Below are positions 11,154 to 24,727 of a DNA stretch of 64,000 nt, piece by piece. Numbering within the stretch: position 1 is the stretch's first letter; every line of letters starts with the position of its first letter. Under the pieces are notes generated by a model. That model made no database searches. It saw only the letters and a list, made by a program, of their open reading frames with translations, and was not told where the DNA came from. The position numbers were made by a program, and so were the translations under genes. This DNA comes from Diphasiastrum complanatum (taxonomy: Eukaryota; Streptophyta; Lycopodiopsida; Lycopodiales; Lycopodiaceae): positions 18,796,149 to 18,860,148 of the forward strand of contig CM055106.1 in the NCBI GenBank assembly GCA_029204225.1, written 5' to 3'.

Positions 11154-12531
11154 ACCTCACCTACTGCCTCCTCACCTCAGCTCCAAATCATGGACACCCA
11201 GCAGCTTTCCTTTGCCTTTTCCCTTGAACTTTCCTTTGATGAACATAGCCTCCTCTTCATATTGAGATATGTCCAGTCGACTATAGCTTCTGTGGTGGCC
11301 ATCCACCCACAGGCAATAGTTTCAGGGGAGGAAGAAAGGGAGCTGTTGGTAAATGGTGTAGTTGCACACCAATCATGTATAGGTGTGAGGCACAAAATGC
11401 AAGGGTGTGAGCTTGGTCAACCCATAAGTAGATGGGATGGCTATGAATGGGTTGTGTATGTGGTGCAAAAGTGAAATGTGAGTATCAAATGGCACCAACT
11501 TTTAGGGGCTTGCTCACAGTTTATTCAGTTGTAACCCAACTTCTCGTTTTATTTTCTGAACATGGCCACTACAGTAATGGGTTTTCTATCAGCCTGAGCA
11601 AGTCTGCTACTACACATGCATTCTATTATATAGAGCTATTTGTGGTGCTTGCTTGCTGAGTAGGTGTGTTTGCCCATCACTCTGCCTAATACAATGCCCA
11701 CACGTAAGGATCAGACCTCAGGGAAAATTTCTGCACAAATCTTTTCTGTACACCTAAAACTCAGTCATGCATGTTCTTGACAAGTCCCATCAAAACACAG
11801 ATAAGGCTGGACTGTGACACACAGCAATATAAATCGTGTTACAAAAGCCTGACACAACAGCCCACACAAAAGAATGAGCCACTGGTCAAAACCGTTCAAA
11901 ACAGAAATAGATTATGCGGACTTAAACTCTTGCAATCCTAAAGAATATGAAAGGTTAAAGCTCCAGAAGTAAGTACAAGCATCAACCTTTCATCTACTTT
12001 AGTGCAGGTGGATTCCAATCAGGTGCACATCAACAAACAAAAGGTTAAAAATTATCTCTGAAGAGCTCAAAGATCTCCTTCAAAACTTGCCCCATGCTTC
12101 TTCTACTGTCAGACAACTCTATGACGTAGCTTGAAACGTTATATTTGCAAAGGCTTGTAAGCCAATGAGTGCCCTGTTGTCTTTAGTTTTCTTTGTCATG
12201 AAACCATGCTCACTTGATAGATCTACAACCTTCCAATAGAGTTAAATATGGAGATGGCATGGACATCATGTACAACTATGATATAGCTGATTTTGGAACA
12301 GATAATCCAATAAGTTCAAAAATAAACATGGCTTAGCTTGCAAGATGCATAATGCTAGCTTTTAACAGAAGCATAATAGTACTAAACAGCTCTTCGTCCT
12401 AGCTTTTGATCATAAGTTCTTCTAAAGCTTGCCGTTTGTGGCGAAACTTCTGATTCATCCACTTGTGATACAAAATCTATAATATTGAACAGTGATAAGA
12501 TGATGTAAGCTATCTAAACTGCACCACAGAT
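11154..12531. other. No gene seen; flank of the pyrophosphatase 3' end
   Basis: AT-rich sequence with only short unsupported open frames. On the minus strand it follows the stop codon of the pyrophosphatase gene, so part of it is presumably that gene's 3' untranslated region. I see no LTR, terminal inverted repeat or RNA gene. Confidence 0.5.
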
Positions 12532-12945
12532 CTATTGTCGCAAAGTCTCAACAATGTAAGAAGCGTACAAGTCCCTGCAATCATGATAAACATTATTAAA
12601 AGTCAGCAAATGTTTTTGTTCAAAATATATTACCCACTTATGTTTAAGAAAACCTGCTCTTGCAGTCATACTCAAGGGAACAACTTGAACAGTTGAAGCA
12701 AGTTGTGGTTTGATGAGATCGGAAAACAATGCTCCAACTTACATCGAATAACGAATAGCATCAACAGCATTTGTCTCAGGCAAGAAATCATTCACAGCTA
12801 CCTCCTTATCCTCGTTCTTTTTATCTGTCATTTTGTTAAGAGACTCCTCCAGACAGAAAAACATCAATAGCATTGTTGCAGGCAAGAAGCAATTCACATT
12901 ACTTTGTCAATTTCGTTTCTTTATTAATCACATTATTTGTTTTTA

Positions 12946-13044
<99 letters not shown>

Positions 13045-16000
13045 GGATACAATCTTCAAAAAAGCGACGGATTTCAGCAAGTCTATGGGGAGGAAGGTCC
13101 TTTATGTCTGAATAATGGCGATACTCAGGATCATCTGCAGCTACAGCTATAATTTTGTCATCTTTTTGACCCTGCATCATGCATCACCAGCCAGTAAAAG
13201 CACACCAAAGATGTCAGGGACAAAGATAATTTGTAGAGACCTCAATGTAGGACATCTCCCTAGCTAAACGATCAAATCACAAAGTGTAGAAGACTGTCTG
13301 TGATCGACATACACATAGAAGTGCCTAATCTGTACAAATCTTTCCTGCAAGCGCCAAACACTGTCTTTGAATCACAAGAATCGAAGGAATGGAAGAGCAA
13401 ACCTCTTTTGAAAATCTTTTGAGAGTACATACATGTTCATCTGATTTCCAAAAAATAGGTTTTGTATCTTCATAACAGTAACAGAAAAGACTGGAAGTTT
13501 GAGTGAACAAACATAACCTTGTCGGACACCAACTTGCAAGCTAACATCAAAAGTAAAGACATGATGTAAAAACAAGTAAAGTCTGCAAACTATGTAGTTC
13601 ACAAACAAGTTTCACATCATGAACTCCCTCACCATACTACAAACCTACCATCTACCTACAAATTTCATCCACAACGAAAAGGTGCAGATCGCATGAATCA
13701 AAACAAATCCACATTGAACTTCATACCTTTGCAAATAACAGCATGCTAATTAATTTCAGCTTCATAGAGAAAATAAGCTCAACCTCATAAGAAAATGATG
13801 CTGCAAAAAAATTCGAAATGCAATTAAACCCTAATCTGATCAAAGCTTAAAATTCTCGGTAGTAAAATGAAGTTGAAGATACTCTTGACTTCTTTTCCAA
13901 GGTGTCAAAACGTATGACAATTCTTGCATTAAAGTAATGTTTCAATTGCCGAAAATAAGAAAAAGCTTTGCAGTCTAAACAACACAAGTACCAAAAAGTT
14001 TTGGAAGGAGCTGCAAATCCACAGAATCATTGTAATATCCTGATCGAATGAATAACAAAATGACAATGCTCATGAAAAGTCTGGTCGCTGCACATACATA
14101 GCTGGAGAACATCAACAAGGATCTCAGAACCTGTGTTGCAGCGGATCGCGATCCGGAAGGAGCGCGTTCCGGATCGCTCGCGTTCCGGGACCAGAAACGC
14201 GGTCCCGGAACGCGAAAAAAATTTCAAATTTTTTTATGTGGGCCGCGAGCAGGCAGCCCGCAGCCCACATAAAATTTTTTGCCTTCTAAGAGTTGGAGAG
14301 TGAGAGAGAGCAAGGATGAGGAGGTGATGGTGGATTGTGGGCAGCGTGAGACATCGATCCGTGCGTGATCAGGACGGTGGAAGCGACTCTCCAAAACGAT
14401 TTTAGGTAAGTTTTGACTTCAAACCTTGGTAGCTCATAGAATGAGCTGTACCGTATTGAACCCCACAGAGATGCTCATGCTGTTAGTTTTTCCCATTTTT
14501 GCTTGTATCAAAAGATATGAATCTCATGCCCCTTTTCCATGTGTTTTTGACTCGTTTTGCAAAGTAGCTTATAATCATCTGATTGAGGTGCAATTTTAGG
14601 CTACTGTGTTTCTTCATGCCCTCAAACATGCCTGTGCTGTTAGTTCGGTTTTTATCGCTTCTAGAGAATGTTTTCGGTTTAGGGCCCAAATCACATGCGT
14701 TTTAGGGTTTAGGGTTGAATGCGAACAATCCGAATGTTGTTGCTACCAACAGAATACTGACATGTGATTGTTTGCTTCCTCTTTTGCAGGTCTGATACAT
14801 TGGCTGAGTCACACGATCTGATACATTGACAAATTCACACGATGCCGGTCCTTGGTAGAGGCATTTGGTCAGAGGTAGAGTTGACAGAGGGGGATGTGGC
14901 TACGCACCAAGGATTTGGTGCCCGCAGATGGAGATGCCTGCATTGTGGTGGCATCTTTACTGGTTCTCTTACCAAGGTTAGGGCCCATTTTCTACGACTC
15001 ACCAGGACAGATTGGTGCAGCCATAGGTCCATCTCGTCCAGCGTCGTCATCAGCTGCTGATGCACCATTTACAGAGTCAGATCATGCCACAGAGGGCCGT
15101 AGCGATGCAGCAGGCGATGCTCCACAGTCAGACACACCTTCAGCACGCCCATCTACTATTTCCGGTGGGCGTTCTAGACCAGGAGAGTCCTCTGTGCAGC
15201 AGAGAGCGGTTAGGGCTAGGCAGCAGACATTGGACCGAGGTGCGTGGCAGAGACATCATCATGCCCTGTGTACCCGACGGATTGGGCAGCTCTTCAGTGA
15301 GTGTGGCATTCCTTTTGCTGTTGCAGACACTTGGATATTTAGAGACACTTGCCTTCAGATAGCATCAGCTGATTCGTCATGGAGGCCTCCGAGGAGAGAG
15401 GCATTGCGGACGACCACGCTACGACAGGAGGAGGAGACCATCACACGGGAGATGAGCTCCATCCGCACAGCGTGGCAGACGTAAGAATTTTTTGCTACTC
15501 TTTACCACTTCATTTGTTTCAATCTAGAAATCACCACAATGTTTGCAAGTGCACATGTCTAAGAAATGTTTTATTTTTGCAGCTATGGATGCTCGATATT
15601 GAGCGATGGATGGACTGACACTCGTCGGCGATCTGTCGTCAATATCCTAGTGTCTTGCCCACTTGGCACAGTCTTCCTACGAGGCGTGGATGCTACTCGA
15701 GCTGGTGGAGCCATCACGGCCGAGTTCATCTATGAGGCAGTGATCTCTGTAGTGCAGGAGATTGGGGCAGAGCATGTGGTTCAAGTCGTTACAAGCAACG
15801 GCTCGAACTGCAGATCGATGGGAGAGATGGTGATGAGGGAGCACCCGAGTATTGTGTGGACCCCGTGCATTGCACATTGCATCGACCTTCTCATTCAGGA
15901 CATGGTTGCACCTCCATGGATTCGTGAGGTACAATTTTCGTCACTTTGTAAAGCATTTTGCACTTGTCAATTATTCCAGGCCCCTAACCTCTTTTAGCTT

Positions 16001-19000
16001 CTAACAGTTTTTTGTTTAATGTTTGTCTTGCAGCTCACCTCTCAGGCCATGCGCATAGTGAAGTTCGTCACCAGAAAGAGGCGCGTGCTGGCACTGTTCC
16101 GTACATTCTCTCGGCTGGACCTGAAGAAGCTAGCACCCACTCGCTTTGCCTTCTTTTTCCTGGTTCTTGAGTGACTGTGCGTCTTGCGAGATCATTTGCG
16201 GAGGATGGTATCCAGTGAGGCATTTGATGAGTTCAGGAACTGCACCACAGAGGCAGTGTTCTTCCAGGCCATAGTCTTTGCAGACGACTTCTGGACATGT
16301 GCGAGTGAGATTGTAGAGGTTCTTCGACCTGTCTTCTATGTGCTGCGCCTAGTAGACCGAAGGGGGTGCACTCTCGGTCTCATATACGAGTTCATGGACC
16401 GCATCGGCGAGGCGCTTCACAGATGTGGCTTGGAGGAGGATAGGTACGTCTCCTATCACTTTCTTATTTCAGTTTCACTCTGCTCGTGTTTTCGAAGATG
16501 CCTAACCATTTGCAATGTCACCTGCGCAGGAAGGACGAGCTCCTCACACGTTGGGAGGCGAGGTGGGACTACTTCCACAGACCCATCCATGCGGTGGCCC
16601 ACGTGCTGCACCCATTGTGGCGCTCTACCAGACGTCCTGGCAACACGGAGCTCCACCGAGGATGGGTGGAGTACACCGAGCGTGTATGGCCCGACGCAGG
16701 TATTGTAAATATTCTAGCTAGTGTAGTTGTTTGTATTAGCATATGCTTTGGTTTGTGGCCTGACACATGTTCTATTTCCTTTGCCAACAGGCACGACTCT
16801 AGGGAACATAGAACGAGACATGGTCAAGTTCGAGCGGGGCCTGTATCCTTTTGATCGAGAGCAGTGTAAGCTCAGAGATGACCAGTTGGCGCCTGTCACA
16901 TGGTGGAGCTTTCATGGCCGCAGTACACCTGACCTTCAGCGGCTGGCAGAGAGGGTCCTTGCACAGGACTGTTCGGCTTCCGCCTGTGAGTGGAACTGGA
17001 GTGTATGGGCTGGCCATCACACGAAGAAGAGAAATAGACTCTCCATTGAGCAGTGCAGGCGGTTGGTGTTTGTGAACACCAACGGACGCATGTTGAGATG
17101 CACACGCATGCAGGGTGACCGCTTGATCGAGGTGAGTTAGTGACTTTATTAGTATTGCTTGATGTACTTGCGTTTCAAATGAACTTATTTGACAAATGCA
17201 TAAGTTTGCTAACCATGCCCGTTTGTTTTTGTAGGTGAGGGTGAACCCTGACTCCTGCAAGGTACATACGACAGCGGCTGATCCTCGGGTGCCACCTACG
17301 GAGGAGGAGGTCGAGGATGATATCTATCAGGAGCTACATAGGCAGGCAGATGCAAAGGCACGGGGTGTACACGACACCACAGGAGAGCAGCTCGACGTCA
17401 GGAGATGGGAGAGGATGGAGATGATGAGATTTTGGGGCATGGAGAGGGATTTGGGCATGGGTACAAGGAGGAGGAGTGGATGGATGAGGGTGATACAGAG
17501 GCAGAGGATGAGGGTGAGCATGAGAGGGGGAGACATGCAGCACTTATTCGTGGACCCCAATGCTGAGACACAGGAGGAGCCAGCCGTTCCTGCACCTAGA
17601 CGTAGAGGGCGACCTAGACGTTCCAGGGAGGGGGTGGTGTCTTAAGTCCTAAAACCACAGTAGGGCAAACACTAACTGATCCACCCAACCTTGCCTACTC
17701 CCTGATATAGAGTAAGCCCCTCCTAGCCCAGTGTGAGGACTGGTAGCATGCGGCTGCCAAGTGTTGGCCACATGGCACTAACGTGGCCGACTGCACGTCG
17801 GGACCCAACTGGGGGCCCTGTCCTGTTGACAGGGTCCCTAGACTGTGTTAGGTCCGCCATGACTATGGACCGTGCTGGGGCACACTACTCACACTGTCTT
17901 GCTCTGTTGGTCGTGTACGCTGGACACGTCCCTGACTGTGGTATCTGACCTATCTATGTTCTCTAGGGTTCGACACTGGTCACGAGCTCGTAACACTCCC
18001 TCCCCCTTAAGAACTGTCTTGGTCCTCTAAGACAAAGTTTGGAAAATCTTGCGAAGGACGCTGCCTCTTTCCCAAGTGGCATTCTCAACAGGCTGATCAT
18101 TCCACTTGACCAGATATTCTCGATATAGAGTATGATGAGTCTGCGTCTCTCTACTATCAAGAATCTCCTCTGGTTCATGTGGAGGTTGCTGAGGATCCAA
18201 TGGGAGAACAAGAACACTGTCCCCTACCAGATTTTCTGATCTAGTTAAGGCTTTTCGTAACTGACTTACATGAAAGACTAGAAAAACCTTACTGCTGTGT
18301 GGGAGTTCTAGTTCATAGGTGACCTCGCCTAGTCTCCTACTGATGGTAAAGGGACCACAATACCTTGGAGACAACTTAGCACACACTCCTAATTTGAGGG
18401 TTTTAGAGTCAACTGGGACTCTCAAGTAGACTTTCTCACCAGCGGAGAACTGCACATCCCGTCTGTGTGTATAAAGTCCTCAATCCAAGGATCCTATTCT
18501 AAGCATGCCAATCACAAGCAACACAAGGGTACCTGATGGTGGACAAACCAACCCAACCAAACCTAGATCGAATGGATCTAGCCCCCAAGCTATGGATCAA
18601 TCGCTCAGAGAGGAATGAGGCATCACACCAGCAGCATCATGCCACCGGTCATGCTATCAAGCATACACTAATGAGAGCCCAGCAGGTATACTTATACCTC
18701 AGATCAATATGCTTTCTCTGACACGAACCCTGCTTGCAGATGAATAGCCAGGAAGACCCACGCTAGACCTGCATCCCAAAAACGCTAGTCCACCAGGTCC
18801 CTGCTACTCTGAATCTGGTCTAAATTTCAGAGGTTGCTTCTCCAAAATCAGGCTTAACCCCTAAATTTGCAGCGCTGGACCTGTACATTACTTCCTTTCC
18901 AAAATCCGCTCAGATATTAGCAATTTACCGATGGAAATCGGAACTAAATCTCTAAGATTGCAGCGATGGATCTATGCTACAACACAACTCTGATTTCCGC

Positions 19001-20199
19001 TCAGATGACTCAAGATTGTACTGAGATTTCCTTGTCAGATAGCTGTCTCTACAGCGATGGATCTGTCTCAGAAATCTAACTCATATTCCAATTGAAAGGA
19101 AGATGATTCAATGGAGATTTTCACAGTAGAAAGCTACTCCTCCAGCGCTGGATCTGCCTTGTAGATTTCTGAAAACTTGAAGAAGTTCTGAGCAATCTCG
19201 CTACTTTCTCCACTGCTGAAAACTAAATCCCCTAGGATGGAGATGGCTCTGATACCAGTGTCATAAGTCCTAACACCACAGTAGGGCAAACACTAACTGA
19301 TCCACCCAACCTTGCCTACTCCCTGATATAGAGTAAGCCCCTCCTAGCCCAGCGTGAGGACTGGTAGCATGCGGCTGCCAAGTGTCGGCCACATGGCACT
19401 GACGTGGCCGACTGCACGTCGGGACCCAACTGGTGGCCCTGTCCTGCTGACAGGGTCCCTAGACTGTGTTAGGTCCGCCATGGCTATGGACCGTGCTGGG
19501 GCACACTACTCACACTGTCTTGCCCTGTTGGTCGTGTACGCTGGACACAACCCTGACTGTGGTATCTGACCTATCTGTGTTCTCTAGGGTTCGGCACTGG
19601 TCACGAGGTCGTAACAGGTGGTCTGGTGGCCTTGTTTGTAGAGAGGATTGGAGTTTCACAGGCAGTTGAGGGCCAGGTCGGCTCTGAGTATATAGGGCCT
19701 TCCCAGAGTACGAGATCACAGTTGAGAGGGCGACCTGGAGGGAGTAGCAGAGGAGCTGCAGTTGGAGCCAGCCAGGAGGGGGCAGGAGGGAGAGAGAGAG
19801 AGGGAGAGGTAGAGGTAGGGGACAGGGAAGAGGCAGAGGTGGACATAGAGGCAGAGGCAGAGGCTCACCACGACACATGATACCCTCAGCGTCATCTACA
19901 GATTCCTTGTCTGGTAGTTCCACGGACACTGATGACTTAGACTTTGAGTTAGAGGACGATTGTTAGTTGTTAGTGTTATGAGACATTACTTATCGGACGA
20001 CACTCTATTTTCTTTTTGGCCTTGAGCCCGACATTATATGTTTTCACGTTTTTACATTGTGTCCTATCGGTTTGTGTTTCGATATGATTTTTTTCCAGCA
20101 TGGTCTATTTCAATAGATAATTTGGTATGATTTTTTTCCAGCATGGTCTATTTCAATAGATAATTTGGTATGATTTTTTTCCAGCATGGTCTACTTCAG

Positions 20200-20248
<49 letters not shown>

Positions 20249-21843
20249 CAATATGCTTTCAATGCTTTGCTTTGCACATGATTTCATTTCACACAATACT
20301 GGTAACTGTAGAAAATGATATAATAGTGAAAAATAAGTTATATTGGTATTAAAAAAATTTCAAAAAAAAAAAAAAACGTTCTGGAAAACCCTAATGGGAA
20401 TTTCCGGAACGCGATCCGGAACACGTTCCGGATCGCGTTCCGGATCGTGGCCTACAACCTTGCTCAGAACCAAAGTGTACACAAATGATGCACAAAAGTT
20501 GACAACTTCAAAGATGCCCTATTTGGGCTTCCATTAAGTATTAGATAATGGGCCTTCAAGGCCCATTATCTTACGTTATTAGCAGAGGAGGCGCATTCTG
20601 AATAATTAAGGAGCCTGTTTTTAACAGAGAATCAGCCACCCCTGCTAATAACGTATTTATCCTCATACAACGTTGTCCTAGAAGGTTTTATCACCTCCAG
20701 TAGACCTACTTTTAGTTAACCCTAAACTGCAATTAGGCATGCCATTTCCGCCCTGCCTTAAAAAGCAGCATCGCTGTTGCTTCAAATTCTCTAACCTGAA
20801 CGGAGCATTAGCTAAGTTAGCAAGTAGCTCGCAAGGGCCGCCATGATGATGGCCCTTTTATAGAACAAGGTAATTGATTATCTCGCCACTTAATAGTTAT
20901 ACCCCTTTTGCCTCGCCGATAATTTTTTTTTTTTTTTAAATGATGGATGGAACTCAACACATATGTGTGGAACAAAATTATTGTTTAGTATCGGTGTCCT
21001 ATGCTACATATTGATGTCATGTGCCAATCATAGCATCCTAACATCTAATCCATTCTTAAACATCAAATTAGCACTATAAGTGCCTTGCCATTGTCGCAAT
21101 GTTTCTACATTTTTTTCGGTACTTTGTTGTATGGCAAATAAAACATTATCCGAATTGATTCAAAGTTTATTTAAAATTTCCTCCGTCCAATGTTTACCTC
21201 ATTAGTCATAAGCTCTATAGTGTGGCCCAGTTCTAGGTGCATATTATTTGTTAGATTGAGTTGAGCAATTTAGCTTTTTACAGTACTAGTATTTGAGCTC
21301 AAACAAAAAAGATATGGGAGATTGCATAATTGATGAAATAAAACGAAAAAAATATCAATTTAGAAAAAAGGAGTTTCAAAAAGTTGTATAATGAGTAATG
21401 ATCACAAAAGTACAAACGGTTGTAATGTGCTCGTTGAACTGAGTACTTTTACTTTTGACTGCACTAGAATCAAAGTTCAAACAAGAAAGATATGGAAGCT
21501 CAAAATTTGATCAAAGGAATGGAAAATGAGTAAACTTAGAAAAGGGGCTTCAAGAAAACATGACCTATAAGGCTATAACTGATAAACTTTAAATTTTGCA
21601 AAACATTGGCTCTTGGAAAAAGGAATGTATGTAAAAAATTTAAAAATTTGGTGGCATATTTTTTAACGATTACTTTTTTGATTCATGAATATGCTTGTGA
21701 AAGAAAAATGTCATTAAAAAAATTGAAAATTTGACGAATTTTTTTACCGGTTATTTTTTTAAAAGTATGATGTGCTCGTGAAAAAAGTAAGAACCGAAAA
21801 AATATCGATAGTTATTACTTTGGGTGCGCATGATGGGACATGC

Positions 21844-21913
<70 letters not shown>

Positions 21914-24671
21914 GCAGGGGGGAAGTAGGATTAGGGCTAGGTCTTTTTCTTTTTTCTTTTTTAGGGTAAAAGATTTTAACAGGATTTCTTCTTTTTTTCC
22001 CTTTTTCTTTCTAACGCTAATTTGCGAGGGTTAGGTTGGCGAAGGTATGGTAAGGTTTTTAAGGTTGTTCTTAAAATTTAGAGTTACAATAAAATAGTCC
22101 TAAAGTTAAAGCCAATAAAAAATTCTAGTTTCAAAATATGCCTCTTCATACTATTGTCTCCACTCTTTGCCAAGAAATCACTAAACTTTTTTTGCAAAAA
22201 GTACCTTGAAACTCCATAACTTCATTAAATCTCAAACAAATCGGATGAAAATTGATTAAGAATGTAGCTAAAACATAGGTCTACTACTTCACAACCTCAA
22301 ATTTGGTAGATTCGACTAAAAATACAGCCAAAAGTACAGAGAAACAAACACTAAAATCATAACTAACTAAAATTGGAATGGTGTTATTAGAATGGCCATA
22401 ACTTGATCATTATACCACTAAATAAAGTCTGTGAAGTTGACTCAAACACTGTTTTCGGAGTCAGGTCATCAGCATTGAAAGCATAATATTACTACTTCTT
22501 TGCAAGCACTAATTCTTTTAGAAGGTAGATGGAACACTATTGCCATGGAGGTAACTGACACATACACAGCAACAATATCATGTTATCTTGCTTGTGGTTA
22601 ATAGATTCACAAAATTGCGCACTTGATCCCGACATATAAGAAGGTAGATGTATTTGTTTTAGCTTATTTGTTTATTCAATCCAATTTCAGACTTCAAAGA
22701 TTACCTCAGTCCATTGTGTTCAATAGAAATTCATGTTTCACCGGTGGGTATAAATAATGAGTATCAAATGGAGGAACAAATGACATGGTCAACCAACCAT
22801 TGGAAGAGATGCATTACTTCTGAAAACTAAGCTTCTGAAATTTGATAAGTCGTTTGTTGATAGCCAGTGTCATTAGGTGGTAAACAATTAATCTTCTACG
22901 TAGAGGTCGACGATTGCCAGAATTGTTTCATTAGAGGTCAAAGAAATGGCATCATACTTGAAGAGTACACGTCAGGGCACCTTCATCTAATACATACGAA
23001 GATGTTGATGGCCCTTTATGCAAAAGAAACTGTGCTGTTCAAATCAATAGTAAAAGCTTGTTTTGTACATAAGAATAATAGCGCACAGCAAGGTTTCCCA
23101 CGTGCATGCAGACAAGAATTCGATAACACTCTTTATCCGACTTGATTATGGCATAAGAATTGCCGAAGGATTTTAATGGTGGTTAAGCTTTCTACAAGTT
23201 ATCACAAATTTAGCTTCTGGGAAGTGGATGTCCACCAAGAGAATATGTAAGGCTAAGATAAGTTCAAAGAAATTTATCATTATGTAAGCAGTCCACAAAA
23301 TTCTCAAAAACTAGGATCTGTCATTTATAGAAAATATGAGCACAGTTCAAAACCACAATGACCAAGCTTCTCTTTTTATTTTTGTATCTACCATAAACAG
23401 AGAATCTTGACTTAGGATTTAAGCCTACAATATGGTTGGCACCAACCTGATCAATCATTGGCATGAGCCCAACTGCTTTTGCCCGGAGAAAACACCCAGG
23501 TATGACAGGTTCCTGAATAAGTAAGCACAAAACACAAGCTTATAAAACAGCTAAAAGTCAAACAAATCAAGAGAATTTTACAGTGCTTTTAGGCAGTAAT
23601 CTTAAGTCCCACCAAATAGTGCTGACAGGAAAGGGGAAAAGCTAGCCTGCATAAGGACGAGAACATCCATTGGATCATTATCTTCACAAAGAGTTCTTGG
23701 AATGAACCCATAATTGTGAGGATACACAACAGATGAGTACAACACCCGGTCAACCTGGACCCACCAATGCAGATGTTTAAAGCTTCAAGCAGAACTTTTC
23801 CACTGAGTCAACCATAGATTTTCAGTGAACAAACATGTGGTTCTGACAATAACAAGCCGAATATATTGTCTTCAGTCAATAAAAAAAATTAAGTATGAAA
23901 TGAAAAGTAGATATTGAGAAAATTGTTTAACCTTGTTATTGACTAGTTCATGATCTCCCATTTATACGATGTGGTTCAAGCACGTAACTCGCTGACTTAC
24001 CTTTATAAGACCGGATTTCTTGTCAAGTTCGTATTTCACTTTGCTTCCTTTCGGTATTTCGATCACCTTTAATACAATACAGATGCAAACGCTCCTCTGT
24101 CAGTCAGTCAGCAATACTACACAACAATCAGTCAAAAAACCTCGTACAGAGGTTCAATCTGATATTTGACAGTGTACCTATGCAAATATAATCAAGAGAG
24201 GCACAGGCACTAGCTGCTTCATATGTCTACTAGCCCAAACTTGTGAGAAGAAGTGCACCATATGGCTGTGCTAAAAGGATAACCAAGTAAACTGCCTTGT
24301 CAAATGCTCAGGAAACTGAAGAAAAAGGAAGTCACTCACACAGTTAAACACTCCAGGTGCTCCAGGCCCTGCATGCAACCATGAAATCCTTTACTATCTT
24401 AAAATGGATTATTTGCAGATACCAAACGCACACATATGATTAATGAATATCCTTATAAGAGCATACCCTGCAGACAATTGCTGAACGAACAAGAGTGAAA
24501 GGGAAAAGCAAATATTGTGCGAGACAGCATGGCGACGCCGAACACAAGCTACGGGTCTCACCGAAATGGCTACGACACAAAGTACGAGCTATCCTAAGGG
24601 ATAGACCACAATTTTCAAGTGATTTGCATCACATTCCTTTCCTGTTTGATGATAAGTTTTAAGTAAAAATG

Positions 24672-24727
<56 letters not shown>

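Larger units (their letters stand above)
17638..19616 (-). mobile_element. Internally deleted chromodomain Ty3/gypsy element
   Basis: Two 358-bp LTRs (17638-17995 and 19259-19616) bound it, with TSD GGTGG at 17633-17637 and 19617-19621. A tRNA-Met primer site at 19245-19257 and the purine-rich AAGGGGGAGGGAG (minus strand) beside the left LTR show that it reads on the minus strand. The 1.26-kb interior keeps only a leader-like segment and the last part of integrase with a chromodomain. Gag, protease, reverse transcriptase, RNase H and the integrase core are gone. The LTRs differ at about 14 of 358 positions by eye, mostly transitions. It interrupts the last coding part of the hAT transposase. 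Confidence 0.93.
14842..19966 (+). pseudogene. BED/DUF659 hAT transposase gene, broken by a gypsy insertion
   Basis: Exons can be followed to the family's usual plan. A BED finger ([16 protein letters not shown], 14842-14990) is followed by a one-frame shift into a Ser/Ala-rich linker and a pre-DUF659 helical part to 15480. DUF659 ([18 protein letters not shown] to [12 protein letters not shown]) is at 15583-15928. Further exons are 16034-16443, 16530-16699, 16791-17131 (C-terminal dimerisation region with WNWSVW and HTKKRNRL), 17235-17637 and, beyond the gypsy insert, 19622-19966, ending in an RGG-like and then acidic tail. GT-AG introns separate them. Defects: TGA at 16172-16174, a frame conflict in 17423-17637, the inserted element, and VTSNGSN where relatives have VTDN, losing an Asp thought to be catalytic. 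Not functional as it stands. Confidence 0.88.
14131..20462 (+). mobile_element. hAT DNA transposon with 8-bp target duplication
   Basis: CTCAGAAC flanks the element on both sides (14123-14130 and 20463-20470). The 8-bp duplication is the hallmark of hAT insertion. Termini are imperfect inverted repeats: CTGTGTTGCAGC at the left and, reading inward from the right, CAAGGTTGTAGGC. Both ends carry clustered GATCCGGAA/TTCCGGATC subterminal motifs. The element contains a BED/DUF659 transposase gene that is itself interrupted by a gypsy derivative at 17638-19616. Without that insert the hAT is about 4.3 kb. It lies in intron 5 of the pyrophosphatase gene, antisense to it. Confidence 0.93.
13172..23446 (-). 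other. 10.3-kb intron 5 of the pyrophosphatase gene
   Basis: The donor is CAG|GTTGGT after codon Gln of LMPMIDQ, and the acceptor is ATGCAG before the GQKDDK exon, both phase 0. The hAT element at 14131-20462 plus its 8-bp duplication accounts for 6,340 bp, so the pre-insertion intron was about 3.9 kb. The remaining intron sequence shows only short unsupported open frames and a (GA)n tract at 21846-21912. Confidence 0.9.
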
